Positions 36,411-46,492 of a stretch of DNA of 64,000 bases are shown in pieces. How positions within the stretch are numbered: position 1 is the stretch's first letter; the number at the start of each line of letters is the position of its first letter. Made by a program: the position numbers and the translations under genes. The notes beneath the pieces were generated by a model that had not been told where the DNA came from, searched no databases, and saw only the letters and a program-made list of their open reading frames with translations. This DNA is from Siphonodentalium dalli (taxonomy: Eukaryota; Mollusca; Scaphopoda; Gadilida; Siphonodentaliidae). Where the stretch lies: contig CP136061.1 in the NCBI GenBank assembly GCA_032622095.1, positions 65,413,127 to 65,477,126 on the forward strand. Direction: 5' to 3'.

Positions 36411-37869
36411 TATATGTATCAATATTCAATGTTCATAATGCAACCATTTTGGATATATCAATATCATTAACTATTTAGTTATATTAAGCAGTAATATTGA
36501 GGCAAAAAAAGAAACATGTCTGTTTCCGGTTTCCCGACCTACCTGAAAATATTCGTGCGACTTGAACATATTTCTGATCGTCTGACAAAAAAAATAAATA
36601 ACTAAAATGCTGCACTATATTGACAATGAAACCCGTCGACTCGACTAAATTAGTGACAATGACGAGTCAGTTAAACGCCACTCTAATTATTCATCAGTGA
36701 CTACCCTGGTCACAGATGCAACAATTACGTCACATGAATTCATTCGGCGACACCCTTTGATCTGTTTAACTATACTGCGATGCAATCAGACACGCGCGCT
36801 GCGGGGTTTTAACTTTCAAATCAGGGTGTATAACATTGACCCTGTAACAATTAATTGGCACGCGCCTCAATTATTTAATCGAAACTTAATTTGTATGCAT
36901 GTTTCACATTTTTGCCGTTTTGGCAGGTACACGTACAGCAGTTAGACGGGAATAAATGCGGTTAAAAAGCATAATTAACTATTTCCTTCCACGGATTCTG
37001 CAGGCCCCATTATAAAACTCCTGTATAGGAGGCCAGAGGCCTATGTTTTGGAATCGATTCGGCGATTAAATTAGGACTCGGAATGGGGGAGTCTTTTACA
37101 AACCTTGTGCCATTATATAAATCATACATGCACATTCCATTACCAATGAAAAGCCTTAATATTAGGTGTATTACAAAAATAGATATTCAACACAGAAACG
37201 TAATTATAATATAATCATGTACATGCATGTGCGTTGTAGAGTACTCGTGTTTTAGATTTGGCGGCATGCACGTGCTGTCATTGAGATACGTCATGTATTG
37301 TATGTACGATAAAAAAAATTCTGACCTGCCTACCGGGATTTTTTTTGCTCAAGCAATCGGAAACAGGCATGTTTTTATTTGGCCTAATGCATCTGATGAC
37401 AACATAGTTTATCTAAGACTCCGTAACAAAATTTCAGCTGTCCACCCGTTTGGCCGCCTATAGTCAGACAGACAAACTAAATAACATATAAATACATTGT
37501 TTGTTTTATGGATGCATTGCTGATGGCACTTACCTTTCATAAATACTTACCACTAACAAAACACATACCAGACGTTGGAACAACACAAGCCGACACGCAC
37601 ATATTAACAGCAAAATAATGATACAAAACAAATTGTCGCCCGTGTTATTCTCGAAACAACATTACTTGGCAAGAATATGAATACAGTATTAAACCATATA
37701 TATTGCCAACTTCCTAGAAAAGTACCCGATAGACTCTAACGGCGCACGCAGAACAAATATAACAGATATACCAGATAAGTCATTTTATTATAGTTAAATC
37801 ACGATTAGGTGCAAATAAAACTTCAGTTTTCTATCGCCGCCGCGTGCCACCAGAAGTTATTATAAGACA
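36411..37869. other. Non-coding; one copy of the 'TTTGCTC..GGAAACA' dispersed family
   Basis: Near 37308-37395 the phrase 'gacctgcctaccgggatttttttt' plus 'cggaaacaggcatgtttttatttggcct' is a diverged copy of the family also seen near 50100, 55270 and 63235. No gene is recognised. Confidence 0.5.
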
Positions 37870-38140
37870 TCGCGGTCATGAAATTCGTTACCGCGTACGT
37901 CAACCACGGTCATGAAATGCCTTACCGTAGGAGACCGCGGTCGATACCACCGCGGCTGACCGCCTGATTACACCGCGGTCAGGCGTTATTACACCGCGGT
38001 CAGGTGTTATTACACCGCGGTCAGGCGTTATTACACCGCGGTCAGGCGGTATTACACCGCAGTCAGGCAGTATTACACCGCGGTCAGGCGGTATTACAAC
38101 GCCCGACCGCGGTATTACACCGCGGTCATACCGCATGTCA
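37870..38140. repeat. 21-bp minisatellite (TACACCGCGGTCAGGCGGTAT type), right subterminal
   Basis: About nine units of a 21-bp repeat with the same CCGCGGT core as the left array at 21692-21930. It lies within 50 bp of the right end of the 16.5-kb element. The third and following bases differ from the left array (CAGGCGGTAT here, CATGCGGTAGT there), so each array has been homogenised on its own. Confidence 0.92.
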
Positions 38141-38198
38141 ACCTCGTTAAGGAGGGTCGATTAATTAGAGCATAGCTGTATGTTACAGTACAGTACAG

Positions 38199-38414
38199 TA
38201 TGTAAGGAGTGTGCAATAAGCAAAACACTCAACACCGGGAAGACCCAACTACGCAAACTTAGGTTAACTGTACCATGTTGTTTACAACATACCGTTTTAA
38301 CGCTCGCTAATCCTCGGCACTCAATATTTTAGTGTTGAATAGGTTACAGTGAATCAATCTCCCAAAAGAATCACCATTGTGTTGAGTGTTTTGCTTATCA
38401 CACCCTCTTTATGT
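38199..38414. mobile_element. 206-bp MITE with a 5-bp duplication (TATGT)
   Basis: The element spans 38204-38409. The left end AAGGAGTGTGCAATAAGCAA and the right end, reversed, AAGAGGGTGTGATAAGCAA match over about 32 bp, including AAAACACTCAACAC. TATGT repeats directly at 38199-38203 and 38410-38414. It sits between the right ends of the inner and outer large elements. Confidence 0.78.
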
Positions 38415-38573
38415 GCTGTATATAAACAAATGCTTGGCTCGCACAAGTGTATTTTGTGGATATTATCGTGTTCAATCATTATACTATATTATTGTCTTGA
38501 GGAAATTTTCATAATTTGGTAACTTTTATTTCAAAATTATATAACCTACAACCGAGGCCATCCGAGCCTTTAA

Positions 38574-39010
38574 TAATGACAATCTCCTATAATCTAGTGT
38601 ATTGATACTGAAACTAGTGGTGTGCCTTACCTCAAGTCATTTGTGGAATGAACCTCGCATGGTGTGCCTTACCTCAAGTCATTTGTGGAATGACCCTCGC
38701 ATGGTAAAATCCAGGTTTGCTATAAAGTGAACTGTGGATATGGATGCCCTCACATATACCATAGGTGATTCAGCTGAAAAATAATTTTAATTTTAATTTG
38801 TGGTTCCAATATTTCAATTGCAGGCTGACAGCTTTGAGGAGGTGGTACATAAACAAGTCTCAGTGATCTCTCCATTTGTTCATGTCTTTGCAAGATCTGA
38901 ATCTTATTTATTGTCCATAAGGAACAAGTCCTATCTTCTATTTTACATGGATAATTGTATTGTTAACGCAAGGCCGTATCCAGCTTTTTCTGAAGAGTTT
39001 GTCAATTCTT
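38574..39010 (+). repeat. Right half of the dispersed repeat split by the 17.1-kb insertion
   Basis: It continues the copy that stops at 21452: TAATGACAATCTCCTATAAT, then 'gtgccttacctcaagtcat' twice, then GGCTGACAGCTT (near 38823). The order is the same as in copies at 18660-19175 and 20580-21077. Confidence 0.85.
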
Positions 39011-40408
39011 AGGCATCACTGGGGAGCATAGCACCGAGCTGGGGTGGGTGTGGGAGGCCACTGTGGCCCCTTCCTGCTGGTGGGAGAATTTTTTAATTCT
39101 GATGCACTGAGAGTGATTCTGGAGCAACCAAAGAGCCTTTCGTCAGCTTTCTAAAGTAGGAAAAACAAATGGGTTTGTTTCGCAAACGAAACATCTCTAA
39201 TACTATAGCCTATTATTCCACTTGAGAATACATTGTTTAGCTACTCTCAGGCTTCAAATATACTAGTACAGGACAGAATAGTACAGGATGGAAATTTCAA
39301 AGAATTCTAATAATAGCACAGGGTGAAACATGTGACAAATAGAATGAAACATACTAGCCATTCTACTTGACATACCATAATAGTACAACTAGATCACAAT
39401 TGTTTTCCTGGAGAGAATAAACCTATTAAATAGCACGAACTCCTCTGTGGAATATAAATATACTTCCATATTATTAGGAAAGGTGACATGTGTTGCAATT
39501 TTTTCAAGAACATATACGATCATCCCAAACATTTTACAATTCAATTCTGATGATGGGTGACATTATGGTGTTTGTGGATAAAATCCAAGAATTTCAACAA
39601 ATATACAAAACCAGTAGTATGTGGGTACCCTTTCCCACAATCTGCTTTCACCATACCAAAGTACAACCAAATCCGATGATCCATAACCAAGCTAAAAGGC
39701 ATTATGTTCAGATAGACAGACAAACGGACAGATGGACCAACAGACAGAGCTCTCATCTATATGCCCCATGGGGGCATAATAAACATACAGACCCAAATAA
39801 GGACCATACAGAGTGGATTTTTTCTGGAAAATTAATATTATTAAACATATGGCTGTTTATATGGATCCCTAGAGAAACTGATCTGTTTTAAAAAATAGCA
39901 GTTACAAGTAACAAATTAGTTATCTTACACACATTGAATCAACAAAAAATACTCAGCATTTTTATCAGTGCATAATACATAAATGAACATGGTCATGATG
40001 AGAGGTACATCTACAAACAAACACTGGTCATTTTGGAATTTTCAGTCGGTCATTGACCATGACCAGATGCTTATTTCCAGGCTTGGCCTCTCAGATAAGT
40101 GCGACAGTTGTGTGGATAATGGTAAAAACCTAATGCAGGAATAAATAAACGTACTGGTATATATACCATATAATGGTGAACATCACGCAAGATATTTCTT
40201 TGGCACAGTTTAAAAAGTGGTAGATATATTGCACAATTATGTAAATATTGTCTCAATTACATTATATAATTTGGATAGTTTTAGGTTATTTTCTTCTCAA
40301 AACTCTATATATACACAAGAAAAATGGACTGGATGGAAAGAACTGGACTGGGTGGGTATACTGGTGCAGCGACAGTACCAGCCCACAATCCTTAAAGTAG
40401 GTATGCCT
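39011..40408. repeat. Non-coding; repeat with GGGGGCATAATAA tail near 39490-39785
   Basis: From about 39490 a repeat ends with 'cagacagacaaacggacagatgg', then CCCCATGGGGGCATAATAA at about 39765. This is the tail seen at 25395, so it is the same family. The frame at 39490-39891 runs through this repeat and is not a gene. Nothing else is recognised up to the Academ-type element. Confidence 0.55.
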
Positions 40409-41183
40409 AAATAGTCCAGGAGATCGACCCCAAGAAATAACAAATGTTGCTCATTTTGACGGACAGGTGCTATCCGGTCTAATTTTGTAGTAAAATATAT
40501 GTAGATTACGAAAATCCATGATAGCAGTGGCGAATTTGTAGCTTAATTGTCGAAAAACGTGTTTTTATTGACCTACCCGACGACTGAAAATAAAAGAATT
40601 TACCGGCGACGTCATAGTGTTTACAGGCTTCCGTATAAAGGGAGATAATAGCTAACTCCGAAATTATGTGGCGCGGTGTTGATTCAGTTACTGATAAATC
40701 ACCCACAATTATACAATAAATATGTACTAGCACAATTAAAATAGGTGTGTTGGCGGTTCAAAACAAAATCTCAGAAAGTATATAGAGTAAAATTATACAA
40801 TATCGTCGCAAATTGACATTATATATACCGATTGAATATTCCAGTCGACAGTACACAACCATGGCTATATATAGATACATCGGGCAGATCTACGGAAACC
40901 CGTAATGCTATTGAAAAAGCGCGTCATTGCATATAATATTTATCATTTTATGATATAACGCTCTTTATTTGATTACGCACTATAGTACATGCTCTTTATT
41001 CAACTCGCATATATGCACGTGTGAGAGCTATGCAAAATCAGTTTATATGCCTTGGCCTATAAGCTCGAACACAATAACTTTCTATTGTTGATCGCCTTGC
41101 TATTTTGCATTATATTATATACTAAATCATATTTTCCACTGTAATTTCATATTACTAAGTTGTAATTGAACTACTGGGTGACG

Positions 41184-42305
41184 ATGGATGATTGTATTAT
41201 CAAATGGACATCATGTCTGGATGATGGCAGTGATCTAGTTAGACCCCAGGACAGACAGTCATGGGATGCACTTGTTGAAGCTGCGATACTTCGTAACAAC
41301 CAGGTTATAATTGACATAAATAACTCAATTGCTGATGATTCAATTCCTGAAAATGTGAGCTATCATCGCAAATGCAGACAATTATTCACAATGAAGCGCG
41401 ATTTAGATATATTAAGAAAAAACACCAATAATGATCACGAGGAAGTTAGAAGACAAAGTTTTAGAACAGTGACAGCGACCGCTGTTAGACGGGAGTGTGA
41501 TAAACTTCCCAGTATATGTGTTTTCTGTAAGGACACCAAGTTTATTAAGCGTTCGCACACTCGTGAAAATTTAAGGCTTTGCATGGAGCTAAGGGCAGAT
41601 GAAAAAGTAAGGACGGCTGCTTTTATGCGGAACAATCCTGAAATTTCGGCTGTGTGTTCTGATGAACTGATTGCCAAAGAAGCTAGGTATCACCATAGTT
41701 GCTACAGAGACTATACACGCCATGCTAATATAAAACCAGAAAGACAGGACGATGAATACAATGATATATTTAAGAAAATCGACACTCTTATCCAGAATCC
41801 AGGTATTCTTGAATTTGGATGTCTGTATGATATTCTTGAGGCGGAAATGGACAGTGAATGTGTTAACGGAAAAGAAAAGTTAGTAGCAGCAAAGAAAAAC
41901 CTGCGACGCAAAATAGAAATAGTAAAGACAGAAATCAAATTTATTAATGTTGATAGTCGACTCTATATCTATCCGGAATGTTTGTCGGTTGATGATCTAC
42001 CCACAACCTTCATTAAACAGCGGCGTTTGTTAAATGAATTTGAATCCGAAAAGAAAGACGATACATGCATTTCAAGATGTGCAACAATACTTCGGAATGA
42101 GATAGAACACATGGCCGATACGATACCATGGCCACCGAAGGAGCACAACCTAGTTTGGGACAATTCGAACATTGGGCACCATGTATCAAATTTTTTTAAT
42201 GTCCTTCTGGTAGCTAAGAATGAAGTCAATCTTAGCAAAAAGAAACAGGTTTTAAAAATGTCTCTTGTTCAAGATCTGATATACAATGTTAGCAATGGCC
42301 GGTGA
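41184..42305 (+). CDS. Academ-type transposase, N-terminal part
   Basis: First part of the transposase, in its own frame. I start at ATG 41184 (MDDCIIKW...); the frame is open a few codons further up but without ATG. Two related Cys/His motifs, YHRKC near residue 60 and YHHSC near 169, plus CVFC at 112-115, suggest metal binding and probably DNA contact. The frame ends with LIYNVSNGR and TGA at 42303. The following frame continues with a sequence that, in related invertebrate proteins I recall, follows directly, so the stop is a break, not the true end. Proteins of this kind are often annotated only as 'uncharacterised' in cnidarians and molluscs. Confidence 0.75.
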   Translation: MDDCIIKWTSCLDDGSDLVRPQDRQSWDALVEAAILRNNQVIIDINNSIADDSIPENVSYHRKCRQLFTMKRDLDILRKNTNNDHEEVRRQSFRTVTATAVRRECDKLPSICVFCKDTKFIKRSHTRENLRLCMELRADEKVRTAAFMRNNPEISAVCSDELIAKEARYHHSCYRDYTRHANIKPERQDDEYNDIFKKIDTLIQNPGILEFGCLYDILEAEMDSECVNGKEKLVAAKKNLRRKIEIVKTEIKFINVDSRLYIYPECLSVDDLPTTFIKQRRLLNEFESEKKDDTCISRCATILRNEIEHMADTIPWPPKEHNLVWDNSNIGHHVSNFFNVLLVAKNEVNLSKKKQVLKMSLVQDLIYNVSNGR

Positions 42306-42750
42306 AAAAACCAAAAAGTGTTCTATACCCGTATTGCATTAAAACACTAACCAACAATAAGGAGTTGATCAACATAACCTCCAAACTGGGACATGGGGTA
42401 AGCTATTCGATTATTGAGGAGATGGAAACTGAGAATGCATATAGTATCATTGACCAACAACGAACTGATGGAGTCGTATTTCCTGAGGGGATTGTTGAAG
42501 GAGCTCACACCATATTAGTTTTTGACAACATTGATAGAAATGAAGAGACATTATCAGGAAGTGGAACATCACATAAAGTCAATGGAATAATTGCCCAGAG
42601 TGCAGTAGCCCAACAGTCGTCTGAGGCGAATATGTCTAAGCTGACTCTGAATGCACCTAAATCAAAAAGATATAGACGCTCATTCGAGGGACTTCCTGGT
42701 TTGATACCCGATCAGTACGTCGGTGGAAAACGTGATGGGCCAGGAGTTTT
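42302..42750 (+). CDS. Academ-type transposase, middle part (shifted frame)
   Basis: This piece reads KKPKSVLYPYCIKTLTNNKE, then LGHGVSYSIIEEMETE, in the -1 frame relative to the part upstream. It runs to about 42750, where the frame shifts by -1 again into the long C-terminal part. Each shift equals loss of one base: the first in the GG before TGAAAAAA, the second in the TTTT of GAGTTTTAAAA. Beyond 42750 this frame degenerates and stops at 42811. There is no other decay in the piece. It may be a sequencing or assembly error in a homopolymer, or early inactivation. Confidence 0.7.
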
Positions 42751-45700
42751 AAAATTGCAGATGACGAGAACACTACATATTTATCTGAATACGAGCACAA
42801 TATGTTTGTGAGCAAGGTTTGGTCATTGTGTCGATATTTTATGCAACCACAGATTGTCCCCAGTTGGACTGGTTTCAACATACGTATATTGAGCAACCAG
42901 ACAGTTAATGCTAATTCTGTTGGGTATCTTCACTGTATCGATGCACCAGCAACTGAATTATCAACTGTATATGAGATTCTAACCAGGGCATTAATTGTTA
43001 AAGACAAGTTGAAACTCGGAAGCATTGTTTGTGTATTTGATCAAGCCATTTACGCCAAGGCAATGGAACTGAAGTGGAAATTCTCTGAGCGTTTTTCTGG
43101 CATTGTCATCATGTTGGGAACTTTTCACATGCTTATGATGTTCCTCGGTATCATTGGCAAAAGATTTTGCGATGCCGGTTTGCGTGATGTTTTGGTTCAG
43201 AGTGGTGTTCTAGCAGAAGGGTCAGTCGATCGTGCTTTAAGTGGCAAAATGTACAATCGAGCCGTGCGAGCACATAAACTGATGCTAGAAGCGTTACATA
43301 GAAACCTCATTTCCAAGGCTCATGAGAAAATTAGTAAACATCAAGAAGAAGTTGTGCTGTTCGATAAGGCAAAAGTTGACCTGTGCCATTTTTCAGAGAA
43401 CTTGAATGAGGAGACATTTACCAAAGTAAAGGGGAACTCTGTCATTAAAGAAGTATTTGCCATACTGGACAAATATAGAAATGAAGACATTTCTGGAAAC
43501 CTGGCTCACTTCTGGAAGAGTTACATGGAAATGGTAGAGCTTCTCCTAAACACGATTGTTTCTGTGCGCAAAGGATTATGGCATATATATCTTGACTGTG
43601 TCCGGAAAATAATACCATGGACATTTGCATATGGCAATTTTAATTATTCCCGATATTTGACGTCTTACCTTGGGGAGATGACCAATTTGCGTTCAACTCA
43701 TGCTGGTATATACCAAGAATTTATCAAAGGTAATTTTACAATTCAATTAAACAATAAGAGTTTTGGACGAAATGAACGAGACAAAATGATCGAGAATACC
43801 ATCAACCGTGATACTAAAACCCCTGGTGGTACAACAGGGTTCAGCACGAAGCACAATGTTTTACAACGATGGGTACTGAACGCAACTCATAGGGCCTCAC
43901 TTAGACGATGTCTACATGATTCTATTGATTATGACTGTTCTGAAAATATTCATCATGATCTATCGCAATCACGTATAAAGAAAGACGATTCTGATGTTTC
44001 TCAGATTATGGATGTCTTAAACTCAACTTTCATTGACCCGTTTTCTGAGATGGACTTAGTGAGTATATCCACCGGAATGTGTGCAACTAAACAGCTAACC
44101 GATGATCTCACTGGGGCAAAAGCGCAAGGACAAAATGCAATGAATCACTTTGTAAGTGAACGACTTAGCGATGTTTCAGAGGATCATGATCATGTTAACT
44201 TCTTTGAACCCATCAAAAATCTTAAACTGGGAACGTTTACTACATTGAAAAAATCAGTAAACATAAACGTCAAAGGAAAGGTTGTGTCTATGAAAGCAGA
44301 TAGGAATCTTTTCGGCAGAATTTCTCTAATCAGCCAGAGTCGCAATTTGGATCTTCGGAATGTGTTCCGTTACCCACTTGGACCATATCCATGGGCTTTG
44401 GCTGGTCCTTATGGTGAATTAAAGAAAACAAATAAGGCATCACTTTTACATTTTCTGGAGAAAGATACCACTCCTGTTGACAAGTTCCCATCTGACGTTG
44501 CCACCATAGTTGATGGGATGGCTGTTATTCAGTTTCAAGCTTCGGGATTGACCTTTGGTGAACTTTCGTCAAGACTGTTTGATGTTGTGTTGAACATTGG
44601 TACACGTTCCCAACGCATTGATGTTGTTTTCGATGTATATAAGGACGATTCCATCAAGAACGCAGAGAGATTGAGACGATGTAACGAAAACACAACCATT
44701 ACCTTCAAAACTATTCTCTCTAACACGGAAATAAAACAGTGGAAGGCATTTCTATCATCAAATACAAATAAGTCTGAACTTATCAGATACATTGTTAAGC
44801 AGTGGATGTTACCATCACTCCGAACCAATTTATGTGGGAAAATTCTGTTTGTAGGTTTTGATCAGTGTTGTTATAAACTTACATCTACATCTTCTGGTTG
44901 CATTGCAGAGTTGGCGTCAACACACAAAGAAGCGGACACAAGGCTGCTATTGCATGCAAAACATGCAATTGTAACTTCGGGCCATTCTGGATCCGTGATT
45001 GTGACACCCGATACAGATGTTGTATGTTTATGTATTGGTTTGTCCCAATATATACCTGGGAATCTTTTCATCAAAACCGGTGCAAAAAATAAGGCAAGAC
45101 TGATATGTATTGGCACCATAAAGCAGAAATTAATTGAAAATGGTGTGAATGATGTAGACACTTTCTGCTCAGCACTGATAGGTTTACATGCATTCACGGG
45201 ATGTGATACTGTTAGTTGCTTTGCGTCAAAGGGAAAGGTGAAAGCTGTCAAGTTACTGATGACAAAGAGCTCTTGTGTCAGTCTCTTTAGTGAACTGGGC
45301 TCTGATTATACACTGTCAGTAGATTTGTTGAACTCCCTTGAAGAATTTGTATGCCAGCTATACGGTCACAAGGAAACATGTGTGAATGCTGTTAGATACA
45401 AAATGTATTGTAGCAAAGGGGGTGCAACTGACGGAGAGTCATTGCCACCTTGTCAGAACAGCTTAATGCAACATACATTACAATCTAATTACCAAGCTCG
45501 AATCTGGAGATTGGCTTTGGAGTCGACTCCATTGACGGTTTCTCCAGAGGGTCATGGCTGGACATTCGATAATAATGTTTTAGTCATCAGATGGGGGACA
45601 TGTCGACCAGCCCCAGATGAAGTTCTGGAATTGTTGTCATGTTCGTGCAAGAAGAAATGTTTGACTGGTAAATGTGTCTGCATTGACAATGGGTTAAGAT

Positions 45701-45786
45701 GCACGGATGCATGCACGTTACTTGTATGCGAAAATAAACAGCTTTCAAATGAAACACCAGAGTCTGACGACGAGATGGATGATTAA
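42751..45786 (+). CDS. Academ-type transposase, XPG-like nuclease and Cys8 finger
   Basis: Long C-terminal part (994 codons from the internal Met 42802; the frame is open from about 42742, reading KIADDENTTYLSEYEHN before it). Motifs, counted from 42802: VPSWTGFN near 20, VFDQAIYAKA near 76, then GTFHMLMMF and YNRAVRAHKLMLEAL, typical of the family. The nuclease-like core has THKEADTRLLLHAKHA near 707, VIVTPDTDVV near 732 and HAFTGCDTVSCFASKGKVK near 796. This order (E/D, DTD, GCD, then G-GK) matches the XPG/FEN1 acidic residues and helix-hairpin-helix. The C-terminus (947-980) has eight cysteines in the spacing CxCxxxC...CxC...CxxxC...C, a Cys8/CXC-like zinc finger. It ends with an acidic tail and TAA at 45784. 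The function as transposase is inferred from the element around it. Confidence 0.82.
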   Translation, partial: KIADDENTTYLSEYEHNMFVSKVWSLCRYFMQPQIVPSWTGFNIRILSNQTVNANSVGYLHCIDAPATELSTVYEILTRALIVKDKLKLGSIVCVFDQAIYAKAMELKWKFSERFSGIVIMLGTFHMLMMFLGIIGKRFCDAGLRDVLVQSGVLAEGSVDRALSGKMYNRAVRAHKLMLEALHRNLISKAHEKISKHQEEVVLFDKAKVDLCHFSENLNEETFTKVKGNSVIKEVFAILDKYRNEDISGNLAHFWKSYMEMVELLLNTIVSVRKGLWHIYLDCVRKIIPWTFAYGNFNYSRYLTSYLGEMTNLRSTHAGIYQEFIKGNFTIQLNNKSFGRNERDKMIENTINRDTKTPGGTTGFSTKHNVLQRWVLNATHRASLRRCLHDSIDYDCSENIHHDLSQSRIKKDDSDVSQIMDVLNSTFIDPFSEMDLVSISTGMCATKQLTDDLTGAKAQGQNAMNHFVSERLSDVSEDHDHVNFFEPIKNLKLGTFTTLKKSVNINVKGKVVSMKADRNLFGRISLISQSRNLDLRNVFRYPLGPYPWALAGPYGELKKTNKASLLHFLEKDTTPVDKFPSDVATIVDGMAVIQFQASGLTFGELSSRLFDVVLNIGTRSQRIDVVFDVYKDDSIKNAERLRRCNENTTITFKTILSNTEIKQWKAFLSSNTNKSELIRYIVKQWMLPSLRTNLCGKILFVGFDQCCYKLTSTSSGCIAELASTHKEADTRLLLHAKHAIVTSGHSGSVIVTPDTDVVCLCIGLSQYIPGNLFIKTGAKNKARLICIGTIKQKLIENGVNDVDTFCSALIGLHAFTGCDTVSCFASKGKVKAVKLLMTKSSCVSLFSELGSDYTLSVDLLNSLEEFVCQLYGHKETCVNAVRYKMYCSKGGATDGESLPPCQNSLMQHTLQSNYQARIWRLALESTPLTVSPEGHGWTFDNNVLVIRWGTCRPAPDEVLELLSCSCKKKCLTGKCVCIDNGLRCTDACTLLVCENKQLSNETPESDDEMDD

Positions 45787-46492
45787 AATATGCTAATATA
45801 ATACCTATCTCAATGCACCATACATAGAATAAGACATATAATACGAATAAGACATATAAACACAAACAGATATAGATATATTTATTAATTACCGGTAGTA
45901 ATTAACATGTACCGGTAAATTAAGAATTATGATCACCTAAATAATTTGAAATATAATAATAATGTGGAAATTCGGGAAATTATTAAATTATTGTTTTGTT
46001 AAAAACTTGGGAAACAAGTAGAAACCTTCTTAAATCCATTTAAAAACATTGTAGAAGGCAAGTTGTAAATTATTTAACACTATTAAAATAATTAATGGTA
46101 ACTTTAACCATTAAAATCATACTAAGATGAAATGGTTGCAATTTGGACGATTTTGCGTAAAAAAAAATCCAAAATGATAAAAAAATCGAAAAAAAACCTT
46201 GAAATTCTTCAATTTTTTTTAGCAAGATTAGTTATTTAACATTATTAACACAATTACTATTCAATTTAATCACCAAAAATCATACTAAAATGAAATGGTT
46301 ACAAATTGAAAATTTTTTTGGCTAAAAACGTAGAAAAATCGAAAAAAATCAAAAATAAAACAATGGAGGCTACAAATTTTTTCTTGCTATCATGAATTTT
46401 CTTCATTACCATACCTAAAACATTAAAAATAATATGGTCGCAGCTTGTCCGTCAATATGAGCAACACTACCTCCCGATCTCCTGGACTAAAA

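Larger units (their letters stand above)
21643..38184. mobile_element. 16.5-kb inverted-repeat element with subterminal minisatellites, class unknown
   Basis: The left end (from 21648) begins ACAGCTATGCTCCAATTAAT and the right end (to 38179), reversed, begins ACAGCTATGCTCTAATTAAT. The match runs for about 40 bp to AACGAGGTT, with a few differences. A perfect 5-bp direct repeat ATGTT flanks both ends (21643-21647, 38180-38184). Directly inside each end lies a 21-bp CCGCGGT minisatellite. The interior has no long reading frame apart from Tc1 debris, so the element is either non-autonomous or badly decayed. Polinton would give a 6-bp duplication and large genes, which are absent. It could instead be two independent MITE-like ends, but the matching duplication argues for one element. 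Confidence 0.65.
21449..38573. mobile_element. Outer TTAA-flanked element carrying the 16.5-kb insertion (17,117 bp in all)
   Basis: TTAA at 21449-21452 and 38570-38573 flanks ends that read AGATACAGATGGCCT on the left and, reversed, AGGCTCGGATGGCCT on the right. The other copies of the host repeat read straight through (...GACAATTTAATAATGACAATC, as near 18659), so the empty site is known. Once the two inner insertions (21648-38179, 38204-38409) are taken out, this element is only about 370 bp, a TTAA MITE. Ends starting AG with TTAA recall Kolobok rather than piggyBac (which starts CCC), but there is no coding sequence to confirm it. Confidence 0.65.
40409..46492 (+). mobile_element. Academ-type DNA transposon (6,078 bp), near-complete
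   Basis: The element spans 40412-46489. Its ends are inverted in two blocks: TAGTCCAGGAGATCG (40412-40426, perfect, mirrored at 46475-46489), then an inner block TGTTGCTCAT.TTGACGGACA (40445-40467, mirrored at 46444-46466). The bases AAA lie on both sides (40409-40411, 46490-46492), which fits the 3- to 4-bp duplication known for Academ. It carries one plus-strand gene, 41184-45786, with the XPG-like nuclease and eight-cysteine finger of that superfamily. Both ends are intact; only two one-base breaks interrupt the gene. AAA is low in complexity, so the duplication alone would be weak. Confidence 0.85.

Noticed and set aside
21643-38184. Polinton/Maverick as the identity of the 16.5-kb element
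   Set aside because: The size fits, but the duplication is 5 bp rather than 6 and no DNA polymerase, integrase, ATPase or capsid frame is visible.
42303-42311. Programmed -1 frameshift at the heptamer A AAA AAC
   Set aside because: The heptamer comes after the TGA in the upstream frame, so a ribosome would stop before it. A one-base loss is simpler.
43445-45251. Antisense and shifted frames inside the Academ-type gene (for example 45251-44871, 44828-44535)
   Set aside because: They overlap the 994-codon frame with conserved motifs and have no features of their own.
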